64,000 bases of DNA from Nansenia antarctica. Its lineage: Eukaryota > Chordata > Actinopteri > Argentiniformes > Microstomatidae. The notes beneath the pieces are model-generated. The model saw only the letters and a program-made list of their open reading frames with translations. It ran no database searches and was not told where the DNA came from. Positions 31,626 through 43,700 of this stretch are shown piece by piece (position 1 is the stretch's first letter; each line of letters begins with the position of its first letter). Position numbers and translations under genes: made by a program. The stretch lies in assembly GCA_963989245.1 (NCBI GenBank), contig OZ022346.1, positions 5,002,881 to 5,066,880 of the forward strand, written 5' to 3'.

Positions 31626-33140
31626 AAGATTGTTATAGTGTCAAAACAGTAAAAGGATCCATGCCACCCTCCCAAGGCAGCAAACCTAGGGGAAACACTG
31701 GATCCCACGGTAGTTATTTGGATCAGATTTATCTCCACTTTTGTGGAGCGGCGTTATCAATCCTTGGTTCCAAATATTGGGGAAGATCCCAGAGCTAAGG
31801 ACAATGTTGAAGAGTTTTAATATAGCCAATTGGAATTTGACGTCTGTGAATTTTAGCATTTCATTTAGGATGCCATCGACACCACAGGCCTTCTTGGTTT
31901 CGAGTGAATTTATTTTGTCCTGTACTTCCTTTAGTGTAATTGGAGAGTCTAGCGGGTTCTGGTAGTCTTTTATGGCTGACTCTAAACTTTGTAGTTTATC
32001 TTGTATGTGTCTTTGCTGTTTATTTTTCTCTATTGGACCAAAGAGATTGGAGAAGTGATTTACCCATATATCTCCATTTTGGATGGGTAGATCCTCATGT
32101 TTTTGTTTATTTAGAGTGTTCCATTTCCCCCAGAATTTGTTTGTTTTTATGGATTCCTCTATACTAGAGTGTAGCTGGTTTCTAACATGATGGTCCCTTT
32201 TTTTCTTTAATGTATTTTTATACAGTTTTAATGTTTCACCATAGTGAAGACGTGTGCTCTGGTTGTCTGGGTCTCTGTGTTTCTGGTTTGATAGGTTCCT
32301 TAGTTCCTTTCTGAGGTTTTGACACTCGTTGTCGAACCATTTGTCATTGTTGTTATTTCTGGGGGGGTTTCTATTTGAGGCCTTTAGGTCAGATAAGGAG
32401 GCTGAAAGGTCAAATATATTATTAAGGTTTTCTACTGCCTTGTTTACACCTTCACTGTTGTATTGAAAGGTTTTTTTCAGGAACTGGTCTAATAGTGATT
32501 GAACTTGTTGTCGTCTAATAGCGTTTTGATATGTTTCAACACTACCTTCCTTCCATTTGTAGTATTTTTTAATAGTGTGTAGTTTGGTAGGTTTTACTAC
32601 TTCATGATTGGGTGTTGAACTGTTCAGGTAGACTGTGGTTTTGCTGTGGTCTGACAGGGGTGTTTATGGGCTGATTGTGAACGCTCTGAGAGTCACCAGG
32701 CTAAGGTCAGTGATGAAGTAATTTACTGTACTGTTACCCAGAGATGAGCTGTAGGTGTACCTACCATAGGAGTCTCCTCGAAGCCTACCGTTGACTACAC
32801 CTCGTTCCAAATTATTATGCAAATTATATTTTTCTCAGATTTTCCTAAATAGTCAATGCAAATGACAATCAGTATAATTTTCAAGTCATCAACCGTTAGA
32901 GTATAATTCAAATTTTATTGAACAAACCTCCCAATGATAACAGTATATATTTTTTAAAATAAAAAAACTCAAAATGCACTGTTCCAAATTATTATGCACA
33001 ACAGAGTTTCAAAACATTTTATTGGTTGTAAAGAACTAAAAATGGTAATTTGATGAATTTAGGGTTAGGAGGTCATATTAGGAGGTCATATTTACTGAAA
33101 TCAAAAGCTATTTCAAACAAAAACATCTTAACAGGTCAAG

Positions 33141-33413
33141 TTACATGTTAACATAGGACCCCTTCTTTGATATCACCTTCACAATTCTTGCATCCATTGA
33201 ACTTGTGAGTTTTTGGACAGTTTCTGCTTGAATTTCTTTGCAGGATGCCAGAATAGCCTCCCAGAGCTGCTGTTTTGATGTGAACTGCCTCCCACCCTCA
33301 TATATATTTTGCTTGAGGATGCTCCAAAGGTTCTCAATAGGGTTGAGGTCAGGGGAAGATGGGGGCCACACCATGAGTTTCTCTCCCTTTATGCCTATAG
33401 CAGCCAATGACAC
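33141..33413 (-). pseudogene. Tc1 transposase C-terminal copy in the inverted left arm
   Basis: The minus strand reads the same 90 or so residues (SPDLNPIENLW ... ISKKGSYVNM, stop) as the plus strand at 35172-35441. Confidence 0.8.
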
Positions 33414-33491
33414 AGAGGTATTCTTTGCAGCATGACAGTGGGCTCAGAAATACATGAAGACTAATTTCCAAACAGTCTTGTTTACTGATGA

Positions 33492-34850
33492 ATGAATGAA
33501 TGAATGAATGAATGAATGAATGAATGAATGAATGAATGAATGAATGGACTTTATTGTCATTGCTACAGTACAGGTACCAAACAACAAAATTTAGGAGGGG
33601 TTGCTCCCCTGGTGTTAGGAAAGGGGAAAAAAAACACTTTTAGAAAAAGAATAAAATCACAAGAAGGTAAGGAGGTGGTTTACATAAATAAAGGCTATGT
33701 ACACAATCCACTGTACTATACTGCACAGATAGTCAACTAGGGTTGTCATATTGCACAAAATTATTTTTTCACGTTATTTAAAGTGTCACAGTTTGCAGGC
33801 TTGAAATGTACATGTTTGTGCCTCAGCACTAGCTGCCATACAATCCGTCCAGACTGTCCTGGGCCCAGAACTTAGGCCTTTGCTGTGTTCAGGGCCTTGA
33901 CGGCCCTGAGGTAGAAGCAGTTCTTCAGTCTGTTTGTCTTAGCGGCCGGGGTCCTGTACCTCCTTTTCGAGGCCAGCCTGATAAAGTGTACGTGCCCAGG
34001 GTGGGTCGGGTCCCTGGAGATCTTGGAGGCCTTCCTGAGACAGCGTGTGTTGTACAGCTCTTCCAGAGAGGGGAGGGGGGCGCCGGTGATCTTCTGTGCT
34101 GTTCTCACGACTCTCTGTAGCGCGTTTCTCTCCGCTGTTGTGCAGCTGTAGAACCAGTTGCAGATGCCGTAGGTGAGGATGCTCTCCACTGCGCCGCGGT
34201 AGAAGGCCACCAGTATCTCCTGCTTGTTGTGTTCTTTCCTGAGGCATCTCAGGGTGTATAGCCGCTGTTGTGCCCTCTTGATGGTGCCTTTTGTGTTGTC
34301 CTTCCAGGCCAGGTCATCCCGCATGTGATGTCCCAGGAATCGGAGGGTTGAGACTCTCTCCACGCTCTCTCCGTCGATGAGCAGGGGCTGGATCTCGGAC
34401 TTTTTCCTCCTGAAGTCTACGATGAATTCCTGGGTCTTTGACTTGTTTAGCAGCAGGTTGTTAACCTTGCACAGCTTGCTCAGTTGCTCTACCTCATCCC
34501 TGTACGCCGCCTCGTCCCCCCCCGAGATACATCCCACCACGGTGGTGTCGTCTGCAAACTTTACGATGTAGTTGCTGGGGTGGACGGGGGTGAAGTCGTG
34601 GGTGTAGAGGTTGTAGAGGATGGGGCTTAGCACGCAGCCCTGGGGGGACCCAGTGCTGAGGCTGAGGGCTGTGGAGGTGTGGGGGCCCACCCGCACCCTC
34701 TGGGGGCGGTCGGTCAGGAAGTCCTTGATCCACGCACATATAGAGTGTGATAGACGCAGGTCTAGTAGTTTGGTCACTAGCCTGTCTGGAAGGATGGTGT
34801 TGAAGGCGGAGCTGAAGTCCACGATGGGTTGCACGATGATGATGAGTGCA
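33492..34850 (-). mobile_element. 5'-truncated CR1/L2-clade LINE inserted in the Tc1 transposase
   Basis: The minus strand encodes most of the reverse transcriptase (VDFSSAFNTI; SPQGCVLSP; the FADDT catalytic box; LRFLGHHMRDDL) and the C-terminal LQRVVRTAQKITGAPLPSLEE block to a stop at 33872, then a 3' UTR and the AATGACAATAAAG tail with (TTCA)n. It sits within the GATGAG codons for the catalytic Asp-Glu of the Tc1 transposase. Confidence 0.85.
33872..34850 (-). pseudogene. Reverse transcriptase frame of the CR1/L2 LINE
   Basis: About 325 codons open. The catalytic FADD motif is present. The endonuclease domain and N-terminal reverse transcriptase are missing through 5' truncation, so the frame has no proper start. 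Confidence 0.8.
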
Positions 34851-34852
34851 CG

Positions 34853-35441
34853 ATGATGAGTGCCGTGCAACCCTGGATGGTCCAGATGGATGGAGTAGTG
34901 GATGGTTGGTGGATGGCCACCATGTCCCAACAAGGCTGCGACGTCAGCAAGGAGGTGGCGGAGTCATGTTTTGGGCCGGAATCATGGGGAGAGAGCTGGT
35001 AGGCCCTTTTAAGGTCCCTGAAGGTGTGAAAATGACCTCGGCAAAGTATGTGTAGAGTTTCTGACTGACCACTTTCTTCCGTGGTACAAAAAGAAGAACC
35101 ATGCCTTCCGTAGCAAAATCATCTTCATGCATGACAGTGCACCATGTCATGCTGCAAAGAATACCTCTGTGTCATTGGCTGCTATAGGCATAAAAGGAGA
35201 GAAACTCATGGTGTGGCCCCCATCTTCCCCTGACCTCAACCCTATTGAGAACCTTTGGAGCATCCTCAAGCAAAATATATATGAGGGTGGGAGGCAGTTC
35301 ACATCAAAACAGCAGCTCTGGGAGGCTATTCTGGCATCCTGCAGAGAAATTCAAGCAGAAACTGTCCAAAAACTCACAAGTTCAATGGATACAAGAATTG
35401 TGAAGGTGATATCAAAGAAGGGGTCCTATGTTAACATGTAA
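34853..35441 (+). pseudogene. Tc1 transposase, central and C-terminal part
   Basis: It reads from the first catalytic region through MFWAGIMG and HDSAPCHAAKNT (second catalytic Asp) to SPDLNPIENLW (third acidic residue) and stop at 35439-35441. An early TAG at about 35053 and a frame change break it. Confidence 0.75.
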
Positions 35442-36466
35442 CTTGACCTGTTAAGATGTTTTTGTTTGAAATAGCTTTTGATTTCAGTAAATATGACCTC
35501 CTAATATGACCTCCTAACCCTAAATTCATCAAATTACCATTTTTAGTTCTTTACAACCTATAAAATGTTTTGAAACTCTGTTGTGCATAATAATTTGGAA
35601 CAGTGCATTTTGAGTTTTTTATTTAAAAAAAGAAATACTGTTATCATTGGGAGGTTTGTTCAATAACATTTGAATTATACTCTAACGGTTGATGACTTGA
35701 AAATTATACTGATTGTCATTTGCATCGACTATTTAGGAAAATCTGAGAAAAATATAATTTGCATAATAATTTGGAACGAGGTGTATGTACAGTCCCAGTG
35801 AACGACAGAGCTGTAGGAGTTGTGACCCATGTTTGTTTGTTGCCTTGTCGTAGCTGTGTCTGGGGGGGCATATTGGGGAGGGGATGTTACCACCTCCTGG
35901 TAGGTGTTTGTCACCCTGTGTGCTGAGAGTGTCAGGTTCTCGTCCTGTCCTGGCGTTGAGGTCTCCACAGACTACAATGTGACCACAGGACTGGAAATTG
36001 TTAATTTCCTCCTCTAGGATGGAGAACATGTCATCTTTAAAATATGGGGATTCAATTGGGGGGATGTATGTAGCACACAGGAGGATATTTTTCTCGGTTG
36101 AGGTAAGTTCCTTATTTATTTCTAGCCATATGTAGAAAGCTCCTGTTTTGATTGGCGTGATGGAGTGAGAGAGTTCTAATTTGTGCCATATTAGGATACC
36201 TCCCGAGTCTCGTCCCTGTCTGATCCCAGGTAGCTTGGTGGATGGTACTACCAGCTCTCTATAGTTGGCGGGACAGCCAGTGGGACCATCTCCTCTATAC
36301 CATGTCTCCTGTAGGATAAAATTAAAAAAACTCCTGTGTTTGAAATTTCTTTCGTGAAGTCTGGGTTTCTGCTCTTAATGCCAAAGGCAGTCGACCTCAG
36401 ACCTTGAATGTTCCAGGATGAAATTGTTAAAGATTTGTATTCCATGTTGTTTTTGTTCTAATGGTT

Positions 36467-37340
36467 TTAGTCCCGGACCATGACTGCGTAGAGCTCACTG
36501 AGCATCTGGTGTATGCTCAGGTCGTAGGGTGGGGTTCTGCTAGGTGTAGGTTTTGGGCTTCCTCTGTTCACAGCCTGCGCATATGTGTGGTATGGGGATG
36601 GCAGTGGCGGGGTGGGCCTGGCCTGGGGTGCAGCAGGGTGTCTATTTGGTGCAGCCGGGAGACCTCTGGGTGTAGCAGGCTGTACTCTAGATGTAGCAGG
36701 GTGTCCTCTAGATGTAGCAGGGTGTCCTCTAGATGTAGCAGGGTGTCCTCTAGATGCAGCAGGCTGTCCTCTAGATGTAGCAGGGTGTCCTCTAGATGTA
36801 GCAGGGTGTCCTCTAGATGTAGCAGGGTGTCCTCTAGATGCAGCAGGGTGTCCTCTAGATGCAGCAGGGTGTCCTCTAGATGTAGCAGGGTGTCCTCTAG
36901 ATGCACCAGGGTGTTCTCTGGATGCAGCAGTCTGTCCTCTGGATGCAGCAGTCTGTCCTCTGGATGCAGCAGGGTGTCCTCCGGATGCAGCAGGGTGTTC
37001 TCTGGATGCAGCAGGTCGTCTAGATGATGGTCTGTGTGAGGTGGTGGTCTGATGGTCTCTGTTGCTCCTGTAGGATGTGTTCGGTCTGCGGTCTAGTGCG
37101 ACGTCCTTCAGGGTCTTTGCAAAAATGGGGACTGTTGCCTTGAAGATGTGCACTTGGTCATATAAACTGTACTCGTCCAGGGTGGGGTGGGCCGCCAAGT
37201 ATACATTTTGCTTCATTGCACACTCTCTTGATATTTCAGCGTTTATGTTTTTGATGAAGGCTGGGTGGAAGTCCCACCTGGGTCGCAGGGTAGAGATGAC
37301 TACCTTCCCGTTCCTCTTCTTGGTTGAAAATGGCTTGGGC
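36467..37340 (-). pseudogene. LINE ORF1-like frame with a 7-residue repeat tract
   Basis: Upstream residues FHPAFIKNINAEISREC, YLAAHPTLDEYSLYDQV and FAKTLKDVAL are followed by about 18 copies of a 21-bp unit encoding RGHPATS / RGHPAAS (36640-37030). The tract ends in Pro-rich sequence and a stop just before ORF2. The nucleic-acid-binding role is inferred from position only. Confidence 0.6.
36640..37030 (+). repeat. 21-bp minisatellite within LINE ORF1
   Basis: The unit is TCTAGATGYAGCAGGGTGTCC, about 18 copies, with period a multiple of three. Confidence 0.92.
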
Positions 37341-37597
37341 CTCCATTATGACATCAGAGTTATCAGTTGCCTTTTTTGAACAAGCTAATGTTAAACTAGC
37401 ACTTAGCTCTTTAGCTCCTCTTGGTTCAGATTTGTATCACGGCCCCACGAGAGTCCCTGGTCACCCCCAAAGGTCCCACCGTCTCAGAACCAGCCTCTGT
37501 AGCTAGTCAACCACGAGCAACCAGACGCTCTGCGATCTGATCAAAAAATCCAGGTGATGATGTCACCTGTCTCTCTCCGGTCTCTCTCTCTCTGCAG

Positions 37598-37704
37598 TGC
37601 GTATCTCTGGCCTGGAGGAGGAGGTGCGGCAGGTGAGACAGGTTCTGTCCAAGGCGGAGACGGAGAAGCGGCAACTCCAGGAGAAGCTGACTGACCTGGA
37701 GAAG
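37598..37704 (+). CDS. rock2: rock2 exon A (coiled coil)
   Basis: Acceptor TCTCTCTCTGCAG ends at 37597; donor GTAAAC at 37705. Begins in phase 2 (needs one base from an upstream exon). Heptad-rich, ends KLTDLEK. Confidence 0.9.
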
Positions 37705-40700
37705 GTAAACCACATGGATGATTTTTATTTTCCTTTCCGTTCAGCCTTTAGTCATTTAGCAGATGCCTTCGTCTTGACCAGTGGTTCTCAACCTTTTTTG
37801 GGCCAGCGCCCCCCTGTCCATTATCCAGGTCTCTTACCGCCCCCCATCAAAAAAAAGTAGGCTTATTTTCTTCCCTGAATATTAACGTTGACTAATATTC
37901 TGTCTTATATCATTTAAAAAGCATGTCAATGAATGCCAAATAATAGATTTGATTTAACTGGGCAGTTGGAATATCATTATCATTAGTTTACCAGAGAGCA
38001 GAAAAGCGAATGTGAATGTGAATAAAAATGCTGTTTCTGAGTGTTGAACAAACTTAGACAAGATCAGAGAATACAAACAGACTGCTAGGAACACGTCCGG
38101 TGCAGAACAAACAGTAGGCTACAAAACTGTACATTACAACTAACATTGTTAGTTGTTTAAGTGTGCTGGTGTTGCATTTCGCCAAATTGCTGTTTTATGA
38201 TGCTAATATTTATTCATTTTTTATTAGTGATGCTCCGATCTGATCGGCGCCGATCGGTATCGGCCGATATGGCCTTGATCGGTTTTGATCGGAGTTCTCA
38301 AAACGGCCGATCAAACACGACCGATCAGTTTACAAAATGGCGTCGCCAGTCTGGAAATATTACACATTGTCGGAAAGAGACAACAAATATGCCGTTTGTA
38401 ATGTCTGCTCAAAAGAAATACCTCGGGGAGGAACGCACGCAAGGTCTTTCAATACCACGAATATCATACGGCATTTGCTGCGTTCGTCGATTCGCTCAGA
38501 GAGCGCCGAAGCGCACACTGGGCTCGACGTCATAAAGGGACCGAGTGCTTTGATTGGACGAGAGGCGTTCCAGGAGTGCTGGTCAGAGTTCCAGCGCGAC
38601 TTCACGAGCGTAGTGTAGGTAGTGTTCACCGACGTCATGTGACCCCGCGAGCAGGAAGTCACTTGGCCCATAGCAACAACAACTATTAGCGCGTGAGTTT
38701 TAGGTCTTCCTCTGTGCACCTTGCACAAGTGTAGATAGCGAGCGACTTTTCAGCAGCAGGACATATTTTAGATGATAAGAGGAACAGGCTGAGTGCCAAA
38801 AACGCTGAGATGCTTGTATTTCTCAAGGCTAATCTGCCAGTGATGCTGCTTAATCAGAAGTAAGGTTTGAGTCTGAAATCTCCTTAGGTGCAATGTTTTG
38901 TTTTTTTGTTTTATTGATTATGCTGACTTGCTGTCTTATCTCCTCCTAAATATGACTTGAAACTGACTGACTTGAAACAGTATTTTATATTTGGCTATAG
39001 CCTGTTTATGTTGCAGTTTAGTTTGGGTATGTTTATTGTTCCTCAGGAAAGCTACAGTTACAGTATAAGCTCCAAGTTCTCTAAAAGCCCCTAGTTCCTC
39101 TCATTCGAGTGGAATGTTGCACATTTGATGTGACAGTGTACATTTTATTTATTATGATTTTTATTTTCACATTTTATTTGTTTTTCCTGAAGTAAGCTAC
39201 AGGTGGTTGTGAATTCAATAAAACAGATGGTCGTCAATTCATGATACTTTCTCATCTCCTAATTTCATTTAAATACTTAATATACAATGTCAATGGTGTT
39301 AAGAATAATTAAAAACATAAATAATGCTACACAATAAATAGAATGCTACAATTGCCATTTTCGACGCTGTGATCGGTGATCGGTGATATCGGATCGGCAG
39401 ATCACTGATTCCAGTGATCGGTGATCGGTGATCGGCACCAAAAACCCTGATCGGAGCATCTCTATTTTTTATTGGACTTTGGGGCGGTGGTGTCACAATA
39501 TGGCGGCAAACGCTAGGGGGCTATTTATTTTAATATTTATTAGTATTCTAAGGTATTATTTTCATAAACTGACCACTTAGTTCGAATTTCTCATATCAAA
39601 ACATATCAAACCTTAACAAAGTTCCAAAGTTCAGAGCTCTGCGCTCTGGGAGCGCTCAGAGATGGGCGCTCTGACTGAAAACACGGTTTTGTCCGAGCAA
39701 ACTGACCGTTCATGCATTTACGAACGTACCCGTAATAACACTGCTGACAGCTGATCAATCGCAAGCAGAGTAGTGGTTTCCTATAGCAACAAAAGACGCT
39801 GCAGCTGTTCGGAGTGCTTATGTGTTCGTTTCCAGGACATCACAAGAGGACCAACATATCACAAAAAGCGATCGTATATTTTAGTTTGTGAACGTTAAGA
39901 CGAACACATCGCAATGCTAACCTCAGAATGGCACTAGGGATAACATCCACAACAACACTTAACAGTAATACATTTATGTAATATACTGTGATGAACCTGC
40001 GAGGGGAGGGGACATTCGTAGCTGATTTCTCTAGGTTCGATTATTGGTAAGCGAGAGAGCCCTTTCCGGACTACGATCGCTTTTTTGAGATAGGTTGTTC
40101 CTGCTGTGATGTTCTGGTATGGTGGTATGGTATTAGCACTAATTGTAACTAAATTAAATAAGCTGTATTGAAAGGAAGCGAACAAAGTGAATGCGTAAGC
40201 GCAGAGGGTAGTGTGTATACGCGGGGAGGGAGTATTTGGCACGACAGGCTTACGTCACCGGCGGGGACATGGACTGTCAAAACTAAAATGAGAAATGTTC
40301 TCTCTGGCTTATAGCCAACAATTACAATGAGCCCACAAACTGAAACATATGTCACTCAAGCATAGCCTACAATGAAAACACTCATAGAAGTTGGGCATTG
40401 AAAGTTGGCTTGTGCTAGCATTAGCTATGGTGCATCCATGGTCAACAATACGTTACAGATGGGATGAACCGGGTTTCTTTCTATTGTAGACTAGAATAGT
40501 ATTGCAATTTCTGCACTGTACATGAACTGTCAAGATCCTTCTACAATGCAGCTTACCCAGACACATTGGAAACTATCAAAAGCTCTGCCTTTGCTAGCTG
40601 AGTTTTTAGCTTCATCTTCTTGATGACACTCACTTTTATTTTTTGGGGCGCTGCGCTACGTGTGTCTGCATCACAGAGCCCGGCCAAGTTCAGAGCACTG

Positions 40701-43700
40701 CGCTCTGGGAGCGCTCAGAGATGGGTGCTCTGACTGAAAACACGGTTTGTCCGAGCGAAATGACCGTTCGTGCATTTACGAACGTACCCGTAATAACACT
40801 GCTGACAGCTGTTTTTCATGAGAAAAATACTTAATGCGCGAACGACCCCCAAGAACACCTCAACGCCCCCCTTTTAAAAAGATCTGTTCCAGCGCCCCCC
40901 GATGTTGTCTGAACGCCCCCGTTGAGAAATTATGGTCTAGACGGACTGACTCAGTCATTGTTTACTCAAACGATGCTGAACAACACTTAATCAGCCATGA
41001 GCCTGTGAGAAAAGAAAAATGTTCTATCTTTGCACTCAATCAAATTTTAGGACCCTCCTTTCATGACTTGTGTGCGTTCTACCTCCCAGTATCCTTACAT
41101 TTTAAAAATCACATCAGGATAAGCTAGTATGAAGCTATTTTGCCGTTTTTCTGTGTAGGAAGCAGGCTAATTTACAAGCGGCCAACTAGTGGTCGTTGTG
41201 TGTAAATAGTAGCTTGAGCATTGTAAAGAGGGGGTCATTTGACCACAGTGGCGGCTCTTTTAGTAGATAAAAAGGCACGTCTGTTCTAGTGTTAACCCCC
41301 TTTTGTACTCTTCTACCTTACTGTTGCATCTTGTCTCGCCCTCCTTTAAACGTCATCTTATCCTCTCGCTCCTCCTTTCCCTCGCGTCGACACGTTTCGT
41401 TCCTCTTTTTTTCCCCGCTCGTACCCTCTCTCGTTCTTACCGTCTTTTGTTCCCGTCCTTCTTTCCCCCCCCCCCACCTTTCTTTTTGTTCACCCTCTCT
41501 CTTCTCTCTCTCTCCGTCGCCCCCTGCAGGAGAAGAACAACAAGGAGATCGACATGACCTACAAGCTGAAGGTGCTGCAGCAGGGCGTGGAGCAGGAGGA
41601 GGCGGCCCACAAGGCCACCAAGGCCCGGCTCGCTGACAAGAGCAAGATCTCCGAGTCCATCGAGGGCGCGAAGTCGGAGGTCATGAAGGGTATGCTCTGC
41701 CCTGCTTCCAACCCCTTTGATTTTTCCTTCTTCCCCTCTGGGTGGCTGTGGCGCAGGAGGTAGAGCTGCCGTCTAATGATCGCAAGGTCGGCAGATCGGC
41801 GGTTTGAGCCCCGAAGTGTCCTTGGGCAAGACACTGAACCCCAAATTGCTCCTAGTGAGCGGGGGCTGGCGCCTTGCATGGCAGCTTGCCTACCTCGCCA
41901 TTGGTGTGAGAATGTGTGTGTGAATGGGTGAATGAGAGGCCGTTGTAAAGCGCTTTGGATAAAGGCGCTATATAAGTGTAGTTACCCTTTACCCTCTCTC
42001 TCCAGCCCACTTGGCACTGCCCCATCTCTATGAGGACGTTAGTGGTAACTCTGCTCAGTCAGGCCCCCCCCCCACATGCATAACATAACCTCTTCCACCG
42101 TAGGTTGAAGGAGCCGTCTCTTTAGGCTTTTGTTGTTGTTGCTGCTGTTGTCAGATCTTCTATATGTGGATTTAAATCTGTCATGACAATCTGTAAAATT
42201 GATAAATGCTACTAATTGACTTTCTAATAGCCAGCTCACCCCTCCCTCTCTCCCTCACCCCTCTCTCCCTCACCGCTCCCTCACCCTTCACCCCTCATCC
42301 CTCCCCTCCCTCTCTCCCTCACCCATCCCCTCCCTCTCTCCCTCACCGCTCATCCCTCTCTCCCTCCCCTCCCTCTCTCCCTCCCCTCCCTCACCCCTCA
42401 CCCCTCATCCCTCTCTCCCTCCCCTCCCTCTCTCCCTCCCTCACCCCTCACCCCTCATCCCTCTCTCCCTCCCCTCCCTCTCTCCCTCCCCTCCCTCACC
42501 CCTCATCCCTCTCTCCCTCCCCTCCCTCTCTCCCTCCCCTCCCTCACCCCTCACCCCTCATCCCTCTCTCCCTCCCCTCCCTCTCTCCCTCACCCCTCAT
42601 CCCTCTCTCCCTCCCCTCCCTCTCTCCCTCACCCCTCCTCCCTCACCGCTCCCTCACCCCTCACCCCTCATCCCTCTCTCCCTCCCCTCCCTCTCTCCCT
42701 CACCCCCCTCTCTCCCTCCCCTCCCTCTCTCCCTCACCCCTCATCCCTCTCTCCCTCACCCCTCCTCTCTCCCTCCCTCCCTCCCCTCAGAGGTGGAGCA
42801 GAAGTTGCAGGAGGAGCGGGCGTCCAAGGCGCAGGTGGAGAACCGCATGCTGGAGCTGGAGAAACGCAGCAGCATGCTGGACTGCGACTACAAACAGGCC
42901 CTGCAGAAGCTGGAGGAACTCCGCCGCCACAAGGAGAGGCTCACTGAAGAGGTGTGTGTGTGTGTGTGTCTGTGTGTCTGTGTGTCTGTGTGTCTGTCTG
43001 TCTGTCTGTCTGTGTGTGTGTGTGTGGGGGTGTGTGTGTGTGTGTGTGTCTGTGTGTGTGTGTCTGTGTGTGTGTGTGTGTCTGTGTGTGTGTGTGTCTG
43101 TGTGTGTGTCTGTGTGTGTGTCTGTCTGTCTGTCTGTCTGTCACAGCTTTATGTGAACGATCTCCTCTGATCTCCTCTGATCACATTCATCTGTCTGGTC
43201 TGTCCTGAATGTACCAGATCATGGAAGCGCGAGGCAGAGATACAGTTATGGATTTGCCTACGGGCAGCTTTAGACAGCGTAGTCAAAAAAGAACTTAACT
43301 GAACTGCCAACTTTCACCTCTGTTGTCTTCATTTTATGAGAGAGCCTTATGTCTAAAAGCCATGGAAGAATCAGTCTGTTTTAACTTGTAAACTGTTTGG
43401 TTTTAATGTCCATTGGTAAAAGTGCATAGTCCTCCACAGACAGGTGAAGGAGGGAGGTTCTATAAAAGGTTTTGCTACCTAGCGGAATTTCCATAGCAGA
43501 AACAATAACATAAAGTGTTTGTTAGCGTTACCTTAGTGATCCACCTAACTTAAAAGCTATACAGTGTCATAAAACGCGAGCCACTCCTACCCATCGATGA
43601 TACCTCTGCAGAATGACTTTTGGACCATCCCTGTCATTCATTAAACATTTCCCCTTTCTCCAGGTGAAGAACCTGACCCTGAGGATCGAGCAGGAGATCC

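Larger units (their letters stand above)
32798..35783 (+). mobile_element. Tc1-like element rebuilt as a foldback with 640-bp inverted arms
   Basis: The termini CACCTCGTTCCAAATTATTA and its complement are flanked by TA on both sides (32796-32797, 35784-35785). The left arm 32798-33437 is the reverse complement of the right arm 35145-35783, which includes the transposase C-terminal coding part (SPDLNPIENLW). So the original left end and N-terminal coding region have been replaced by an inverted copy of the right end. The remaining plus-strand transposase starts near 33440 (QKYMKTNFQTVLFTDE, first catalytic Asp) and resumes at 34853 (ATLDGPDGWSSG) after a LINE insertion. In-frame stops are present. 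Confidence 0.85.
31720..37440 (-). mobile_element. Non-LTR retrotransposon (LINE) split by a Tc1 element
   Basis: Minus-strand pieces in order: an ORF1-like frame (37216-36467), the start of ORF2 with an apurinic-endonuclease signature (SSWNIQGL near 36425; GDLNARTG near 35970), then, beyond the Tc1 insertion, linker and the start of the reverse transcriptase (CGVDGILNEMLKF and IFPNIWNQGLITP near 31780-31900). The rest of the reverse transcriptase and the 3' end are missing at about 31720. Many frame breaks show that it is dead. Confidence 0.8.
37779..40934. mobile_element. hAT element with CAGTGGTTCTCAA terminus, in rock2 intron A
   Basis: The left end CAGTGGTTCTCAACCTTTTT and the right end ...CGCCCCCGTTGAGAAATTATG are imperfect inverted repeats with CGCCCCCC-rich subterminal motifs. 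The flanks GTCTTGAC (37771-37778) and GTCTAGAC (40935-40942) match at 7 of 8. No transposase is seen. It contains a second hAT (38225-39464) and a 127-bp direct repeat (39627-39753, 40686-40811). Confidence 0.75.

Noticed and set aside
41738..41830. tRNA gene
   Set aside because: A and B boxes belong to the head of a V-SINE; no complete cloverleaf.
42206..43156. 316-codon Pro/Ser frame
   Set aside because: Pyrimidine tract read through exon C in the wrong frame into the GT repeat.
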